DNA from: Enterobacter cancerogenus
Lineage (GTDB): Bacteria; Pseudomonadota; Gammaproteobacteria; Enterobacterales; Enterobacteriaceae
NCBI RefSeq assembly: GCF_019047785.1
Contig: NZ_CP077290.1
Span: 1,178,001-1,242,000 of the forward strand
Length of the DNA: 64,000 bases
Direction of reading: 5' to 3'
A model generated the notes under the pieces. It ran no database searches, was not told the DNA's origin, and saw only the letters and a program-made list of their open reading frames with translations. Below, one piece after another: positions 49,525 through 61,060 of this stretch. Every line of letters begins with the position of its first letter. Position 1 is the stretch's first letter. The position numbers and the translations under genes were made by a program.

Positions 49525-50796
49525 TCACAGCTTAAAGTCTAGTTTGGCATCTTTTATCTTATCGTAAACAGCCTCACTCGGCGGTTTAGGAATGTTCGCC
49601 GATCTTGCTGCGGCTAACGCTGCCTGACAAAGCGCAGGATCGCCCCCTTCGGAAGTGACGCTTTTCAACCGTCCATCCGGGGCAAGATTGATATGCAGCA
49701 CGCACTGTTTGCCCTGATACAGGCCCGCATCAAACAGACGGCTTTGGATCGCCACCTGAATCTGCTTCGCATAAGCGCTGATATCTGCCCCCGTTGCACC
49801 GCCGTGGGCGCCGGAAGTCCCGCTGTCTTTAGACGGCTGACCGTTCCCTTTCGCCCCGCCGCCCGCTTTCGGTGCATTCTTACCTGAACTCAGGTCGCCA
49901 ATGATATCGTCGGCGGTGGCAGCTTCAGCGGCAGCTTTTTCAGCAGCGGCCTTTTTAGCAGCAGCTTTCTTATCGGCAGCGGCTTTTTCGGCTGCAGCTT
50001 TTTTATCTGCGGCAGCTTTCTCGGCAGCCGCTTTTTTATCAGCCGCAGCTTTTTCAGCGGCAGCCGCTTTTTCAGCCGCGGCCTTCTCGGCAGCAGCCGC
50101 TTTCTTCGCAGCGTCAGCCGCCGCTTTTTTCTCGGCTTCCTGAGCGGCTTTCTTCGCAGCATCCGCTTCAGCTTTTTTCTGAGCATCAGCAGCGGCTTTT
50201 TTCGCAGCTTCCGCTTCCGCTTTTTTCTGAGCATCGGCAGCGGCTTTCTTCGCAGCTTCTGCTTCCGCTTTTTTCTGGGCATCCGCAGCGGCTTTCTTCG
50301 CGGCGTCGGCCGCCTGTTTCGCCTGAGCATCAGCCTGTGCTTTCGCGTCTGCGGCCGCTTTGGCTGCAGCCTCTTCCGCCTGCTTCTGCTGTTCCTGCGC
50401 TTTTTTCGCTGCCGCTTCCGCTTGTTTTTGCTGTTCCGCCTGCTCTTTCGCCGCTTCCTGCGCCTGCAAACGCTCTTTCTCCAGCTGTTTCAGACGCTCC
50501 TGCTCTGCGGCCTGCTTTTCACGCAGCTCCTCAGCCTGCTGTTGCGCCTGTTTTTCACGCTGTTCTTCAGCACGTTTCGCACTCGCCTGCTGCTGTTGCT
50601 GGCGATTATAGTTCTGAACGACCGCACCGGGATCCACCATAACGGCGTCGATGGAGGATCCCCCACCGCCGCCTGATGCATCAATATGCTCGTCGAACGA
50701 ACTCCAGATCAGTGCTGCAAAAAGAATCACGTGCAGCACAGCGGAGACGATTATCGCTCGTTTAAGCTTGTCGTTCTGTTCGGTTGCCTTTGACAC
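49525..50796 (-). CDS. tolA: Tol-Pal system protein TolA
   Basis: A 423-residue inner-membrane anchored rod spanning the periplasm. One membrane helix at about residues 12-32 (RAIIVSAVLHVILFAALIW) with the His used for TolQ-TolR coupling, a short Gly linker (SGGGGGSS), then an Ala/Lys/Gln-rich helical domain to about 290, and the C-terminal globular domain (DISAYAKQIQVAIQSRLF... LDFKL) with the disulfide pair. The helical domain has three identical-type 16-residue units (165-212) and three 11-residue units (248-280). 129 bp separate it from tolB, where an internal promoter may lie. Confidence 0.97.
   Translation of the reverse strand: MSKATEQNDKLKRAIIVSAVLHVILFAALIWSSFDEHIDASGGGGGSSIDAVMVDPGAVVQNYNRQQQQQASAKRAEEQREKQAQQQAEELREKQAAEQERLKQLEKERLQAQEAAKEQAEQQKQAEAAAKKAQEQQKQAEEAAAKAAADAKAQADAQAKQAADAAKKAAADAQKKAEAEAAKKAAADAQKKAEAEAAKKAAADAQKKAEADAAKKAAQEAEKKAAADAAKKAAAAEKAAAEKAAAAEKAAADKKAAAEKAAADKKAAAEKAAADKKAAAKKAAAEKAAAEAATADDIIGDLSSGKNAPKAGGGAKGNGQPSKDSGTSGAHGGATGADISAYAKQIQVAIQSRLFDAGLYQGKQCVLHINLAPDGRLKSVTSEGGDPALCQAALAAARSANIPKPPSEAVYDKIKDAKLDFKL
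49957..50055 (-). repeat. Three 11-codon tandem repeats within tolA
   Basis: Residues 248-280 read EKAAADKKAAA three times in a row, with related but not identical codons. Part of the periplasm-spanning helix. Confidence 0.85.
50161..50304 (-). repeat. Three 16-codon tandem repeats within tolA
   Basis: Residues 165-212 are three copies of AAKKAAADAQKKAEAE (the last with D at the end). The 48-bp units are very similar at DNA level, so slippage can change the length. Confidence 0.88.
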
Positions 50797-50824
50797 TATC
50801 GGTTCCCAAAAACTACGCAGATGA

Positions 50825-51253
50825 TCAAATAGGCTGAGTCATTAAGCCAACCGACTTAACGCCCGCACTATGTAGCAAGTTCAGCGCCTTAATAATTTCA
50901 TCATAGGGCACATCCTTAGCGCCTCCGATCAAGAAGACCGTTTTCGGATTTGACTCCAGACGCCGTTGCGCTTCGGCAATCACCTGCTCTGGCGGCAACT
51001 GATCCATACGATCTTTCTCAACCACCACGCTGTACTGCCCTACTCCGGAAACCTCAATGATGACCGGAGGATCGTCATTGGTGCTCACCGCTTGCGATTC
51101 TGTCGCATCCGGCAGATCAACCTCCACGCTCTGCGTAATGATGGGTGCCGTTGCCATAAAGATCAGCAGAAGTACCAGCAGTACGTCCAGCAGTGGAACG
51201 ATATTGATTTCGGACTTGAGTTCGCGACGACCTCGTCCACGCGATCTGGCCAT
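50825..51253 (-). CDS. tolR: Tol-Pal system protein TolR
   Basis: A 142-residue ExbD/TolR-family protein with one membrane segment: EINIVPLLDVLLVLLLIFMATAPIIT carries the essential proton-conducting Asp around residue 23. The periplasmic domain ends with the YDEIIKALNLLHSAGVKSVGLMTQPI block. It forms the proton-driven motor with TolQ, 3 bp after it. Confidence 0.97.
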   Translation of the reverse strand: MARSRGRGRRELKSEINIVPLLDVLLVLLLIFMATAPIITQSVEVDLPDATESQAVSTNDDPPVIIEVSGVGQYSVVVEKDRMDQLPPEQVIAEAQRRLESNPKTVFLIGGAKDVPYDEIIKALNLLHSAGVKSVGLMTQPI

Positions 51254-51256
51254 GGT

Positions 51257-52350
<1,094 letters not shown>

Positions 52351-52499
52351 TTTACATCCCAGTAATGCAACAAATAGAGAGAGCTTTTAAACTTCGCTAC
52401 TATACGCGCGGGAATGATGGTTTGGAATGGGGGAAAGTAAACGGAGAGTAAATTTTTATGGGCTCGGGTAAGCCCATAAGGTTAACGGACATTTCTTAT

Positions 52500-52790
52500 T
52501 CAGAAGAAGAAGAAAATCAGGCCTGCAAGAAGCACCAGATCGGCAATGAGCGGGCAGAAGATCCCCTGCCAGTGCAGCGCTTTCGGACGAAAGCCTACGC
52601 CGTGGATCACGCCCGTACAGACGGCCCACATCATCAGGAAGCCGTGCCAGATCTCCAGCTCGCTGGTTTTTGCCGCAAAGCGCGACGGGTCCCAGAAGAT
52701 GCAGCCTGCCAGCAGTAATGCCATCACTAAAGAAAGCGCCCGTAACGGGCGCTTATCCATGACACGGTAAAGTGTCGCAATGATATTCAT
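52500..52790 (-). CDS. ybgE: YbgE, cytochrome bd-I operon membrane protein
   Basis: A 96-residue protein with three hydrophobic segments, matching YbgE encoded in the cyd operon of gamma-proteobacteria. It starts within the cydX stop (TGATG). Function is not established; it is not needed for oxidase assembly in E. coli. A hairpin TATGGGCT / AGCCCATA near 52457-52478 follows, without a proper T-run. Confidence 0.93.
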   Translation of the reverse strand: MNIIATLYRVMDKRPLRALSLVMALLLAGCIFWDPSRFAAKTSELEIWHGFLMMWAVCTGVIHGVGFRPKALHWQGIFCPLIADLVLLAGLIFFFF

Positions 52791-52903
52791 CAGTGCTTCT
52801 CTTCACCTGCTTTTGACGCTTCGACGTGCTCAAGCGCCAGGGCAGTGATGACACCAAATGCACAAGCAAGAAGCGTCCCTAAAATCCATGCGAAATACCA
52901 CAT
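52790..52903 (-). CDS. cydX: CydX, small subunit of cytochrome bd-I oxidase
   Basis: A 37-residue single-helix protein beginning MWYFAWILGTLLACAFGVIT, then ALALEHVEASKAGEEKH. It matches E. coli CydX, which stabilises the haem-binding site of CydAB. The Glu in the ALALEH segment is the conserved position. Starts 14 bp after cydB and shares bases with the ybgE start. Confidence 0.95.
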   Translation of the reverse strand: MWYFAWILGTLLACAFGVITALALEHVEASKAGEEKH

Positions 52904-52917
52904 ATTCAGCTCCTAAC

Positions 52918-54057
52918 TTAATACATAGAGTGAGTGTTGCTTTCGATATGCTCTTTGGTGATACGACCGAACATTTTCCAGTAACACCAGGAGGTGTAGA
53001 GGAGGATGATCGGAACGAACACGCAGGCCACATACGTCATCAGGTTCAGCGTCAGCTGGCTGGAGGTCGCATCCCACATGGTCAGGCTCGCATTCATCAT
53101 CGTGCTGGATGGCATCACGAACGGGAACATCGCGATACCCGCCGTCAGGATAATGCACGCCAGGGTCAGGGAAGAGAACACGAATGCCAGTGCGCCTTTT
53201 TCCAGACGAGAGGTCAGCACGGTCAGCAGCGGCAGCAGTACACCCAGAGCCGGGATAGCCCATAGCGCAGGCATGTTGTTGAAGTTAACCAGCCATGCTC
53301 CTGCCTGACGCGCCACTTCTTTGGTCAGCGGGTTAGACGGTGCGGCATGGTTAATAGCCGAGGTCACCACGTAACCATCGATGCCGTAAACCACCCAAAC
53401 ACCACCCAGTGCGAAGCAAACCAGCGTTACCAGCGCAGCAACCTGCGCCGTTGCGCGGGAGCGCAGGTGCAGTTCACCCACGGTACGCATCTGCAGATAG
53501 GTTGCGCCCTGAGTAATGATCATCGCCACGCTGACCACGCCCGCCAGCAGACCAAACGGATTCAGCAGCTGGAAGAAGTTACCTGTGTAGTAAAGACGCA
53601 TGTACTCGTCGATGTGGAACGGCACGCCCTGCAGCAGGTTACCAAACGCCACGCCAATCACCAGCGGTGGAACGAAGCTACCGATGAAGATGCCCCAGTC
53701 CCACATGTTGCGCCAGCGGGTGTCTTCAATCTTGGAGCGGTAATCGAAACCGACCGGACGGAAGAACAAAGAGGCCAGCACTAAAATCATCGCCACGTAG
53801 AAACCGGAGAAAGCCGCCGCGTAGACCATCGGCCAGGCAGCGAACAGCGCGCCGCCTGCGGTGATCAGCCACACCTGGTTACCGTCCCAGTGCGGGGCGA
53901 TGGAGTTGATCATGATACGACGCTCGGTGTCGTTACGACCGAGGAAACGGGTGAGCATGCCCACCCCCATGTCGAACCCGTCGGTGACCGCAAAACCGAT
54001 CAGCAGAATACCGACCAGCAGCCACCAGATAAAACGCAATACTTCATAATCGATCAT
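52918..54057 (-). CDS. cydB: Cytochrome bd-I ubiquinol oxidase subunit II
   Basis: A 379-residue membrane subunit with about nine helices; starts MIDYEVLRFIWWLLVGILLIGFAVTDGFDMGVGML, where the quinol oxidase Asp and Gly-rich segment lie. It pairs with CydA as the pseudosymmetric partner and contains no haem ligands. 15 bp after cydA. Confidence 0.98.
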   Translation of the reverse strand: MIDYEVLRFIWWLLVGILLIGFAVTDGFDMGVGMLTRFLGRNDTERRIMINSIAPHWDGNQVWLITAGGALFAAWPMVYAAAFSGFYVAMILVLASLFFRPVGFDYRSKIEDTRWRNMWDWGIFIGSFVPPLVIGVAFGNLLQGVPFHIDEYMRLYYTGNFFQLLNPFGLLAGVVSVAMIITQGATYLQMRTVGELHLRSRATAQVAALVTLVCFALGGVWVVYGIDGYVVTSAINHAAPSNPLTKEVARQAGAWLVNFNNMPALWAIPALGVLLPLLTVLTSRLEKGALAFVFSSLTLACIILTAGIAMFPFVMPSSTMMNASLTMWDATSSQLTLNLMTYVACVFVPIILLYTSWCYWKMFGRITKEHIESNTHSMY

Positions 54058-54072
54058 TTGATGACTCCTGTC

Positions 54073-55641
54073 TTAGCGTGCCGGCTGAGTAGTCGCAGTG
54101 GACTGCTCGTAGTGATAGCGACCGGTTTTCAGGCTGCTTGGGCCAAGGCGCGCGAACTTGAACATCAGGAACAGTTCAGCCACCAGGAACAGGGTGTAAA
54201 GACCACAGATCAGCAGCATGGAGAAGATCAGGTCGCCCGCTGTCAGGGAGGAGTTCGCTACCGCAGTTGGCAGCACCTCACCAATCGCCCACGGCTGACG
54301 GCCATATTCTGCGACGAACCAGCCGGATTCGATGGCAATCCACGGCAGCGGAATACCGTACAGTGCGGTGCGCAGCAGCCATTTTTTCTCACCGATGCGG
54401 TTACGAATCACGCTCCAGAAGGAGGCCGCGATGATCAGCAGCATGATAATGCCGCAGCCCACCATGATGCGGAACGCGAAGTACAGTGGCGCAACGCGTG
54501 GAATCGAGTCTTTGGTCGCCATCTGAATCTGCGCTTCCGTCGCGTCGGAGACGTTCGGGGTATAGCGTTTCAGCAGCAGACCGTAGCCCAGGTCTTTCTT
54601 CACGTCGTTAAAGCTGTCGCGAACGCTCTGGTCGGTAGAACCACCGCGCAGCTGTTCCAGCAGCGAGTAGGCTTTCATACCGTTACGGATACGCTCTTCA
54701 TGCTGCTCCATCAGATCTTTCAGGCCGGTAACCTGCTTATCGACGGAACGCGTAGCGATGATACCCAGTGCATAAGGGATCTGAATCGCGAAGCGGTTTT
54801 CCTGCGCATCCTGGTCAGGAATACCAAACAGGGTAAAGGCAGCCGGCGCCGGTTGCGTTTCCCACTCGGCTTCAATTGCCGCCAGTTTGGTTTTCTGTAC
54901 GTCGCCCATTTCGTAGCCGGATTCATCACCCAGAACAATAACGGAGAGAATCGCCGCCATACCGAAGCTGGCTGCGATAGCAAAGGAGCGTTTTGCGAAG
55001 GCAAAGTCACGACCGCGCAGCATATAGTAAGAACTGATGCCCAGGACAAACATCGCGCCGCACACGTAGCCTGAGGCCACAGTGTGAACAAATTTAACCT
55101 GTGCCACCGGGTTCAGGACCAGCTCAGAGAAGCTGACCATCTCCATACGCATGGTTTCGAAGTTGAAATCAGAGGCGATAGGGTTCTGCATCCAGCCGTT
55201 CGCCACCAGGATCCACAGTGCAGACAGGTTAGACCCTAATGCGACAAGCCAGGTCACAGCCATGTGCTGAACCTTACCGAGACGGTCCCAACCGAAGAAG
55301 AACAGACCTACAAAGGTGGATTCGAGGAAGAAGGCCATCAGACCTTCAATGGCCAGCGGCGCACCGAAGATATCCCCTACATAGTGGGAATAGTAAGACC
55401 AGTTAGTCCCGAACTGGAACTCCATGGTCAGGCCGGTTGCCACGCCCAGTGCAAAGTTGATACCAAACAACTTGCCCCAGAACTTGGTCATATCTTTATA
55501 AATCTGTTTGCCGGAGAGGACGTAGACCGTTTCCATAATGGCCAGCAGGAACGCCATACCGAGCGTCAGTGGCACAAACAGGAAGTGGTACATCGCGGTC
55601 AAGGCAAACTGTAAGCGCGACAGTTCGACTATATCTAACAT
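54073..55641 (-). CDS. cydA: Cytochrome bd-I ubiquinol oxidase subunit I
   Basis: A 522-residue haem-bearing subunit. His19 in MYHFLFVPL ligates b595/d, His186 (KFVHTVASG) b558 and Met393 (in the [17 protein letters not shown] region) is the other b558 ligand; the Q-loop lies near 250-380 with its [16 protein letters not shown] start. Ends [10 protein letters not shown]. The second of two adjacent ATGs (55641) has the better distance from AAGGAG. Confidence 0.98.
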   Translation of the reverse strand: MLDIVELSRLQFALTAMYHFLFVPLTLGMAFLLAIMETVYVLSGKQIYKDMTKFWGKLFGINFALGVATGLTMEFQFGTNWSYYSHYVGDIFGAPLAIEGLMAFFLESTFVGLFFFGWDRLGKVQHMAVTWLVALGSNLSALWILVANGWMQNPIASDFNFETMRMEMVSFSELVLNPVAQVKFVHTVASGYVCGAMFVLGISSYYMLRGRDFAFAKRSFAIAASFGMAAILSVIVLGDESGYEMGDVQKTKLAAIEAEWETQPAPAAFTLFGIPDQDAQENRFAIQIPYALGIIATRSVDKQVTGLKDLMEQHEERIRNGMKAYSLLEQLRGGSTDQSVRDSFNDVKKDLGYGLLLKRYTPNVSDATEAQIQMATKDSIPRVAPLYFAFRIMVGCGIIMLLIIAASFWSVIRNRIGEKKWLLRTALYGIPLPWIAIESGWFVAEYGRQPWAIGEVLPTAVANSSLTAGDLIFSMLLICGLYTLFLVAELFLMFKFARLGPSSLKTGRYHYEQSTATTQPAR

Positions 55642-56276
55642 CATGACTCCTTGCTCATCGCATGAAGACTCCGAGAGTGAAGCCCGTCATAAACGGATTC
55701 ACACGCATGCCCCAATACAAAGTAATCTGCTCCCCTTCTTCGCTGCTTTTTCTCCTCGACGGGAAAAAGCAGTGATGAAAGGTTACAAATACGTTAATAA
55801 AAAACCCAAATTGATCCCGCAAATATAATACGCTGCAAAACCCTTACAATAAACAGGTTTTTAATGAATCACTTTTACGTTTTTCGACGGTGATCAATTT
55901 ATAGCAAATCTACCGGTTTTCGACCATTTTGATCGCGGACAATTTAACGCCTTTTGATGTCTTTTTCCAAGGATTAAACATTGATTTAAATCAAAAACAG
56001 ACGGCATTGTTAAACATGTTTAATTGTGGTGAGAATGGTAAAACCCATGTTAACGATATGTGCATTGCGGGAGGATAATAGTTATCAATCACAGATAATA
56101 ATATAAACAGCTGTGATTTTATTTAACCAGTGCGGAGCGCAACCTGTAATCTGACGGCAAACATAGAGTGTTATCCACCTCACAGTATTTTACGCGGGAT
56201 CTGTTAAGCCTGATAATTACATTAATTTTACTTTTAATAGTCACAAAATTAACACCTCATTGTGACTATTTATAAA
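55642..56276. promoter_or_regulatory. Long cydA upstream region with FNR site (no gene seen)
   Basis: The gap between cydA and the mngB terminator is AT-rich and has no coding signal. TTGATTTAAATCAA at 55981-55994 is a perfect FNR half-site pair. Several AT-rich tracts with GTTAA motifs fit ArcA-type sites but are not distinctive enough to call. In E. coli the region carries multiple cyd promoters under FNR and ArcA, so the length fits. Confidence 0.75.
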
Positions 56277-56280
56277 GCAA

Positions 56281-56303
56281 AAGGCCGCACAGTCTGCGGC
56301 CTT
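56281..56303 (-). terminator. Terminator after mngB
   Basis: AAGGCCGCA, loop CAGTC, TGCGGCCTT; on the minus strand the stem is followed by TTGCTTTATA, a moderate T-tail. About 20 bp after the mngB stop. Confidence 0.8.
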
Positions 56304-56323
56304 GGTTATTGGAGGATGTGATG

Positions 56324-58957
56324 TCAGGCTAAGCTAAGGTCAAACGTTCGTGACTGACCCGGTCTGAAAGCACCAGTGATCCCGTCTGCATTGCCCTCCC
56401 CTTCCCGTAGACACTCTTTCAGGTCCGTTTCGTTACATGCCGCTATTGGCCGATTCATCGATAACGTTACGTCGCAAGAGGTGGTTTCTGAGGGGTTGAA
56501 CAGGCGGAGAATAAGTGACTCGCGGTCTTCTGCCTTTTTCAGCGCACTCAGGACGCAGCCTGTGGGCGACAGGGTCAACAAGCTGTAGCCCTCCGGTGTG
56601 GTAAACGCCGCACGGTTAAGTTTCATCGCATCCCAGGGGATTTTATTGTAGCAATGCACCGGCGTAAGCCATGCCTTCGCCTGCTGAGCGACGCCGGCGC
56701 TTTCCGGTGTGCCGCTAAAACTGAAGAGGCTAAAGCGGCAGTCCAGCTTGCCCCGCAGCTGTGAGTCCGGCACCGGCATCTTGATCCCAGAAGGCCGTCC
56801 CGGGCGCAGCAGTAAATCCTCCTTACCGAGCACCCCTACGCCGCGCAGCAGCGTCAGGGCGAAGGCTTTGGTATCGTCACCCACGATTTCGAATTCCCGT
56901 AGCCCCTCGGTAAAGAGCGCCATGCCATTACGCTGCGCCTGAAGGACGGCGTAATGCAGCATATTCCAGACCGGCAGCGGCGCCTCTTTCCATCCCTCCG
57001 CCTGCCAGTTGGCCATCGCGGCATCCTGCACAGGGCGGGTCAGCGAGCCAAACTGCGTGTCAGCCAGCACCTCTTGCGTGGTAAACGGCGTGGGGATCAG
57101 TACGCGGACACGGTGATCGTCAGCCTGGTTATCCAGGCGAACCGCCACATCAATCCGCCTGCTGTTGTGGCTGAGCGTGATCTCAACTTCAGCCGTGAGC
57201 GAGCCGCTTCGCTGGCGCGCCGAGCGCTCGGCCAGGTTTGCCGGTACCGACAGTTGATGCCGGATCACCGCCCTGCTCTGCCAGCCCTCATGCGTCACCT
57301 CAACGTCATGCTTTCCCTGCGCCGATGTGAGTCGCCACTCTTCACGAGACGGAGAGTAATCGTACTCATCCCCGTCATCGGAACTCTCTTCGATCTCCAG
57401 CGCGCGGTCATAAACCAGCCCGGATTCTTTATCCCGCAGGCGCAGCGTCCCGTCGTCATTGATATCGATCTGCCAGAACGCATTTTCCAGCAGCGCCTGG
57501 GGGGCGTTCTGCGCAGGGCGCACGCTCCCGGCAACATGGGGTTCAATAAAGAACGTGCGATACCCCATTGACGGGAGGATCTGGCTGAGCTGGATGTCAA
57601 ACTCCATAAACGGGTCGTAGTTGCCGTAATGGACGATTTGCCGGTCGATGAGTCCCGGATCGATTTCGCGTGCGCTACGAAGGAAATAAGGGATGTCGTT
57701 GCCTTTATCATCCACAATACGGAACTGACGGGCGCGCAAGCGGATAGTGGTGTTAATGACCTCCTCTCGCGGCCAGGGCATCAGATTGAACATCACCAGC
57801 TTGTCCTGATCGCGTTGCGGCATGTTATCGACGATTTTGCGCATATAAAACCGCGTCAGGTTGTCGGCCATGTCTTCGGCCAGCGCGAACCGGGCGACAA
57901 TTTCGCGATGGACCTTATCGCTACAGCAGCACCCGATGCTGTCATGAGCATGGTTTTTGAGGATCTCCTTCCACATTTTCTCCAGCAAGCCGTGGTGATA
58001 CTCAAATCCCAGACTCCAGGCGAGCGTCGCCAGCGGCTCAAGAATATTAACGATTTTATTCTCAATCCGGGCATGGGCGATTTTGATGTCCATCCGCGTG
58101 GAGCCGATAGTCCGGTGTACGCGCATGTATTTACCGTCGATAAACTCACCTTTCAGGGTTGCCAGTTGGTCACGATGGGCATCAATGCGATCGAAAACTT
58201 CCTCAAACCGGCTCATCACAAATTCACGCTGCGGGTAGATCTCACGCAGTTTATCCATCACCGCAAAAATATTCTGCTGGAGCGGCATCTGGTCGTGGCC
58301 GTTAGGCAGTAAAATCTCTTTGGTGACCGAGGCCTTCTCCAGCACCTCGAAGTAGCTGTCGAGACGTTTTCGCAGTCCGGCTTCGTCCTCCGGTAAGTAC
58401 TTACCAATCGCGTAGCCCAGCGGCAGCACCTGCGCCGTGACTTCGCTGCCGTCCGTGCTCTGCCAGAGAAATTCGGTTTTATCGGTGCCGTGACGTTCCG
58501 AGCACCCTCGCCAGAACAGGGTCCGGGTGATACCAAATCCGTTATAAATGTGCGGCAGTTGCGCTGACATCCCAAACGAATCCGGCAGATAGCCAATTTT
58601 CATCGGCTCACCAAAGGCCATGCAATCGCGAATGCCGTACATCAGGTTACGCACAATCGACTCGGCAGAGACGAGGGTGGTATCCGTTTGGGTATACCAC
58701 GGGCCGATAATCAGCTTACCCGCCTGTACCAGCGCCCTTACCCGAGGGCGGTTTTCCGGCTTCACCGCGAAGTAGTCTTCCAGTACCGCGGTCTGGCCGT
58801 CGAGGACGTAATATTTCCAGGCATCGTCCTGCTCGAGACGCGTCAGGATCTCCTCCATATTATTGACCAGAAGAATACGTGACTCTTCCGTGGTGAAGTA
58901 CCACTCACGGTCCCAGTGCATGTGCGGCGTGATGTGAACACGAGATACAGCTTTCAT
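56324..58957 (-). CDS. mngB: Mannosylglycerate hydrolase MngB (GH38)
   Basis: An 877-residue GH38 alpha-mannosidase that hydrolyses 2-O-(6-phospho-alpha-mannosyl)-D-glycerate to mannose-6-phosphate and glycerate. The N-terminal [13 protein letters not shown] carries the zinc ligands His and Asp (HxHWD), [14 protein letters not shown] includes the catalytic nucleophile Asp, and [14 protein letters not shown] adds the second zinc-binding His-Asp. Same length as E. coli MngB; 23 bp after mngA. Confidence 0.97.
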   Translation of the reverse strand: MKAVSRVHITPHMHWDREWYFTTEESRILLVNNMEEILTRLEQDDAWKYYVLDGQTAVLEDYFAVKPENRPRVRALVQAGKLIIGPWYTQTDTTLVSAESIVRNLMYGIRDCMAFGEPMKIGYLPDSFGMSAQLPHIYNGFGITRTLFWRGCSERHGTDKTEFLWQSTDGSEVTAQVLPLGYAIGKYLPEDEAGLRKRLDSYFEVLEKASVTKEILLPNGHDQMPLQQNIFAVMDKLREIYPQREFVMSRFEEVFDRIDAHRDQLATLKGEFIDGKYMRVHRTIGSTRMDIKIAHARIENKIVNILEPLATLAWSLGFEYHHGLLEKMWKEILKNHAHDSIGCCCSDKVHREIVARFALAEDMADNLTRFYMRKIVDNMPQRDQDKLVMFNLMPWPREEVINTTIRLRARQFRIVDDKGNDIPYFLRSAREIDPGLIDRQIVHYGNYDPFMEFDIQLSQILPSMGYRTFFIEPHVAGSVRPAQNAPQALLENAFWQIDINDDGTLRLRDKESGLVYDRALEIEESSDDGDEYDYSPSREEWRLTSAQGKHDVEVTHEGWQSRAVIRHQLSVPANLAERSARQRSGSLTAEVEITLSHNSRRIDVAVRLDNQADDHRVRVLIPTPFTTQEVLADTQFGSLTRPVQDAAMANWQAEGWKEAPLPVWNMLHYAVLQAQRNGMALFTEGLREFEIVGDDTKAFALTLLRGVGVLGKEDLLLRPGRPSGIKMPVPDSQLRGKLDCRFSLFSFSGTPESAGVAQQAKAWLTPVHCYNKIPWDAMKLNRAAFTTPEGYSLLTLSPTGCVLSALKKAEDRESLILRLFNPSETTSCDVTLSMNRPIAACNETDLKECLREGEGNADGITGAFRPGQSRTFDLSLA

Positions 58958-58980
58958 CTTCGTTTCCTGTTTATGCGTGG

Positions 58981-60888
58981 TTATGACGTGACGTCTTCAA
59001 CGGTGTAGTGACCCTTTTTCACTGCCTGGCGTCGCCAGAGCAGCAACACAACGGTCGAGATAGCGGTGCCCACCAGCGCTGCGCCAAACCAGCCTGCCGC
59101 AGCCATCAGGCCGCCCAGTCCGGCAGGGTGCAGTAAAAAGAGGGAGAAAATGCCCGCTCCCGGCGTAGATAACCCCACGCCCATCGCCCCGACGATGGCC
59201 CCCGTTGCCATTGAGCCAAGAACAAACGAGCCAATCACCCGCAGCGGATCTTCTATCGCCATCGGGATAGCCCCTTCGGTAATCCCCGCCAGCCCGAGCA
59301 GCCAGGTGGATTTACCGGTTTCAATTTCAAAGGGTTTAAAGAGTGAGGGAGCTAACACCGTGGAGGCCGTCACGGTAAAAGCCGAGACCATTTTGACCGA
59401 GGCGAAAATGGCGTAAGGCCCATAGACGCCGTTAGCCATCGCCCCGAGACAGAACGCATAGGCTGCTTTATTGACCGGGCCGCCTAAATCAAAGGAACAC
59501 ATAAAGCCGAGAAGCGTGCCCAGCAACAGGGCATTTGCCCCGGACAGGCCATTAAGCCAGGCCGTCAGCGAGTTGTTGATCCACGCCACCGGCTCGCCAA
59601 TCACAAACAGCATCAGGCTGCCCGCGCCCAGCACGCCGATAACCGGATAGAGGTAATAGGTTAAAAAACCGTTGTAGCGGTTACCAAGGCGAATGTGCTG
59701 TTTCACCCAGCGCATCAGGTAGCCGGCGATCAGACCGCCCGCGACGGCCCCCAGAAAGCCGGAGCCGATCATGTTGGCGGCAAGACCGGCAGCAAACCCC
59801 GGTGCCAGAGCTGGTTTATCGGCCAGCGAAAAGGCGGTGTATGCGGCAAGCACCGGGACCATCAAAATCCCGAGCATGCCGCCGCCGAGCTTTCGATACA
59901 TCCACAGCCATGAGTTTTCCTGATCGAACAGATGCTGCAAGCCAAGCATTTGTGCCAGCAGTACCGCAACGGCCAGCACCGTTCCTCCGGCAACAATCAG
60001 AGGTACAGCAAACGAGATACCGCTGAGAAGCGCCTGCTTCAGCTCGGTCTTAACGCTCTTTTTTTCTGCCTGGACAGTCTGCGCAGCAGACGAAGATGAC
60101 AAGGTCAGCGCGCGCTCGATTAACGCTTCGGCATGGCGCAGCGGTTCTGCCACCGGCACGGAAATAGCCGGAATGCCGTTGAATCGTTCGCTCTCCTTGA
60201 CCGCCACTTCTGTCGCAAAAATACAGGCTTGCGCTTCCCGCAGTTGCTGCGCGGTAATCCGCCCCTCTATGCCGTTCGCCCCCTGCTTCTCTACCACCAC
60301 ATTAATGCCGAGCTTACGCCCTGCTTTTTCAAGATATTCCGCAGCCATATAGGTATGCGCGATGCCTGCCGGGCATGCAGTTACGCACACGATGGTCGGC
60401 GCATTCACCGGCGCGGCGCGCTCATCGTCCTGCGGCGCATCTTCGAGGGCGGCAATCACCGCGACCGCCGTCTTTGCTGCCATCACCCGTGCCCGAAGGG
60501 CATCATCCGCGAGGCGGGAGGTGAGCTCGGTTAAAAGCTGTATATGCGTGGATCCTGCCTGCGCAGGCGGGATGGCGAGCAGGAAAACCAGCTTAACCTG
60601 TTCAGGGCCGTCCACCCCTTCCCACTCCAGCGGTTCACTTAACGTTGCGACGGCAAAAGCGGCCTCTTTCACCGCGGACGATTTACCGTGGGGAACGGCC
60701 AGCCCTTCGCCCAGGGCGGTGGGGCCAAGCGATTCCCGGTGGAAAACTTCCGCTAAAAAGGCATCACCATCGGTGATCTTGCCCAGCGCCACCAGCTGCG
60801 CCGTGAGCTGGTGTATGGCTTCATCGCGGCTGGCAAAGCGCTTTTGCACGCAGATTGCCTCGGGATGGGTCAGGGTCGTCAGGTCCAT
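58981..60888 (-). CDS. mngA: PTS 2-O-alpha-mannosyl-D-glycerate permease MngA (EIIABC)
   Basis: A 635-residue fused fructose-type PTS enzyme. The EIIA domain comes first with phospho-His H67 (GLAVPHGK), the EIIB domain follows with C172 ([23 protein letters not shown]), then a multi-pass EIIC (from about 280, [22 protein letters not shown] ...). ATG 60888 is preferred because of GAGGATCTTT; an ATG 18 bp upstream (60906) lacks a ribosome site. Divergent from mngR. Confidence 0.96.
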   Translation of the reverse strand: MDLTTLTHPEAICVQKRFASRDEAIHQLTAQLVALGKITDGDAFLAEVFHRESLGPTALGEGLAVPHGKSSAVKEAAFAVATLSEPLEWEGVDGPEQVKLVFLLAIPPAQAGSTHIQLLTELTSRLADDALRARVMAAKTAVAVIAALEDAPQDDERAAPVNAPTIVCVTACPAGIAHTYMAAEYLEKAGRKLGINVVVEKQGANGIEGRITAQQLREAQACIFATEVAVKESERFNGIPAISVPVAEPLRHAEALIERALTLSSSSAAQTVQAEKKSVKTELKQALLSGISFAVPLIVAGGTVLAVAVLLAQMLGLQHLFDQENSWLWMYRKLGGGMLGILMVPVLAAYTAFSLADKPALAPGFAAGLAANMIGSGFLGAVAGGLIAGYLMRWVKQHIRLGNRYNGFLTYYLYPVIGVLGAGSLMLFVIGEPVAWINNSLTAWLNGLSGANALLLGTLLGFMCSFDLGGPVNKAAYAFCLGAMANGVYGPYAIFASVKMVSAFTVTASTVLAPSLFKPFEIETGKSTWLLGLAGITEGAIPMAIEDPLRVIGSFVLGSMATGAIVGAMGVGLSTPGAGIFSLFLLHPAGLGGLMAAAGWFGAALVGTAISTVVLLLWRRQAVKKGHYTVEDVTS

Positions 60889-60953
60889 AAAGATCCTCAC
60901 ACTCATGTTGTCATTGGTGAGGATCGATTGTGGCAGACATAACAATACATTTA

Positions 60954-60969
60954 TGTGATCATTTTCACT
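60954..60969. promoter_or_regulatory. CRP site between mngA and mngR
   Basis: TGTGATCATTTTCACT has the TGTGA-N6-TCACA form with one mismatch. It is placed 66 bp upstream of mngA, so catabolite activation of mngAB is likely. Confidence 0.82.
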
Positions 60970-60992
60970 AACCCTGATAATTTGTATTTAAG

Positions 60993-61007
60993 TTGTATTA
61001 TTTACAA
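60993..61007. promoter_or_regulatory. Candidate MngR operator (inverted repeat)
   Basis: TTGTA-N5-TACAA in the mngA-mngR gap. A second inverted repeat, TTGATT-N5-AATCAA, lies at 61043-61059 just before mngR. Either could be the MngR operator; neither is proven. Confidence 0.5.
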
Positions 61008-61060
61008 TTTTTTGCCGGAAGGCATAATTCCTTGAAAAGGTATTGATTGGATCAATCAAA

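Noticed and set aside
49901..50143. Ala/Phe/Ser-rich plus-strand open frame opposite tolA
   Set aside because: Produced by the Ala/Lys repeat coding sequence of TolA read in antisense; not a membrane protein gene.
52457..52478. Hairpin after ybgE as a cyd operon terminator
   Set aside because: The stem is good but on the minus strand it is followed by A residues instead of a T-run, so I do not call it a terminator.
53890..55074. A 394-codon plus-strand open frame across cydB and cydA
   Set aside because: It spans the junction of two certain genes on the opposite strand and has low-complexity His/Gln/Arg composition typical of antisense frames.
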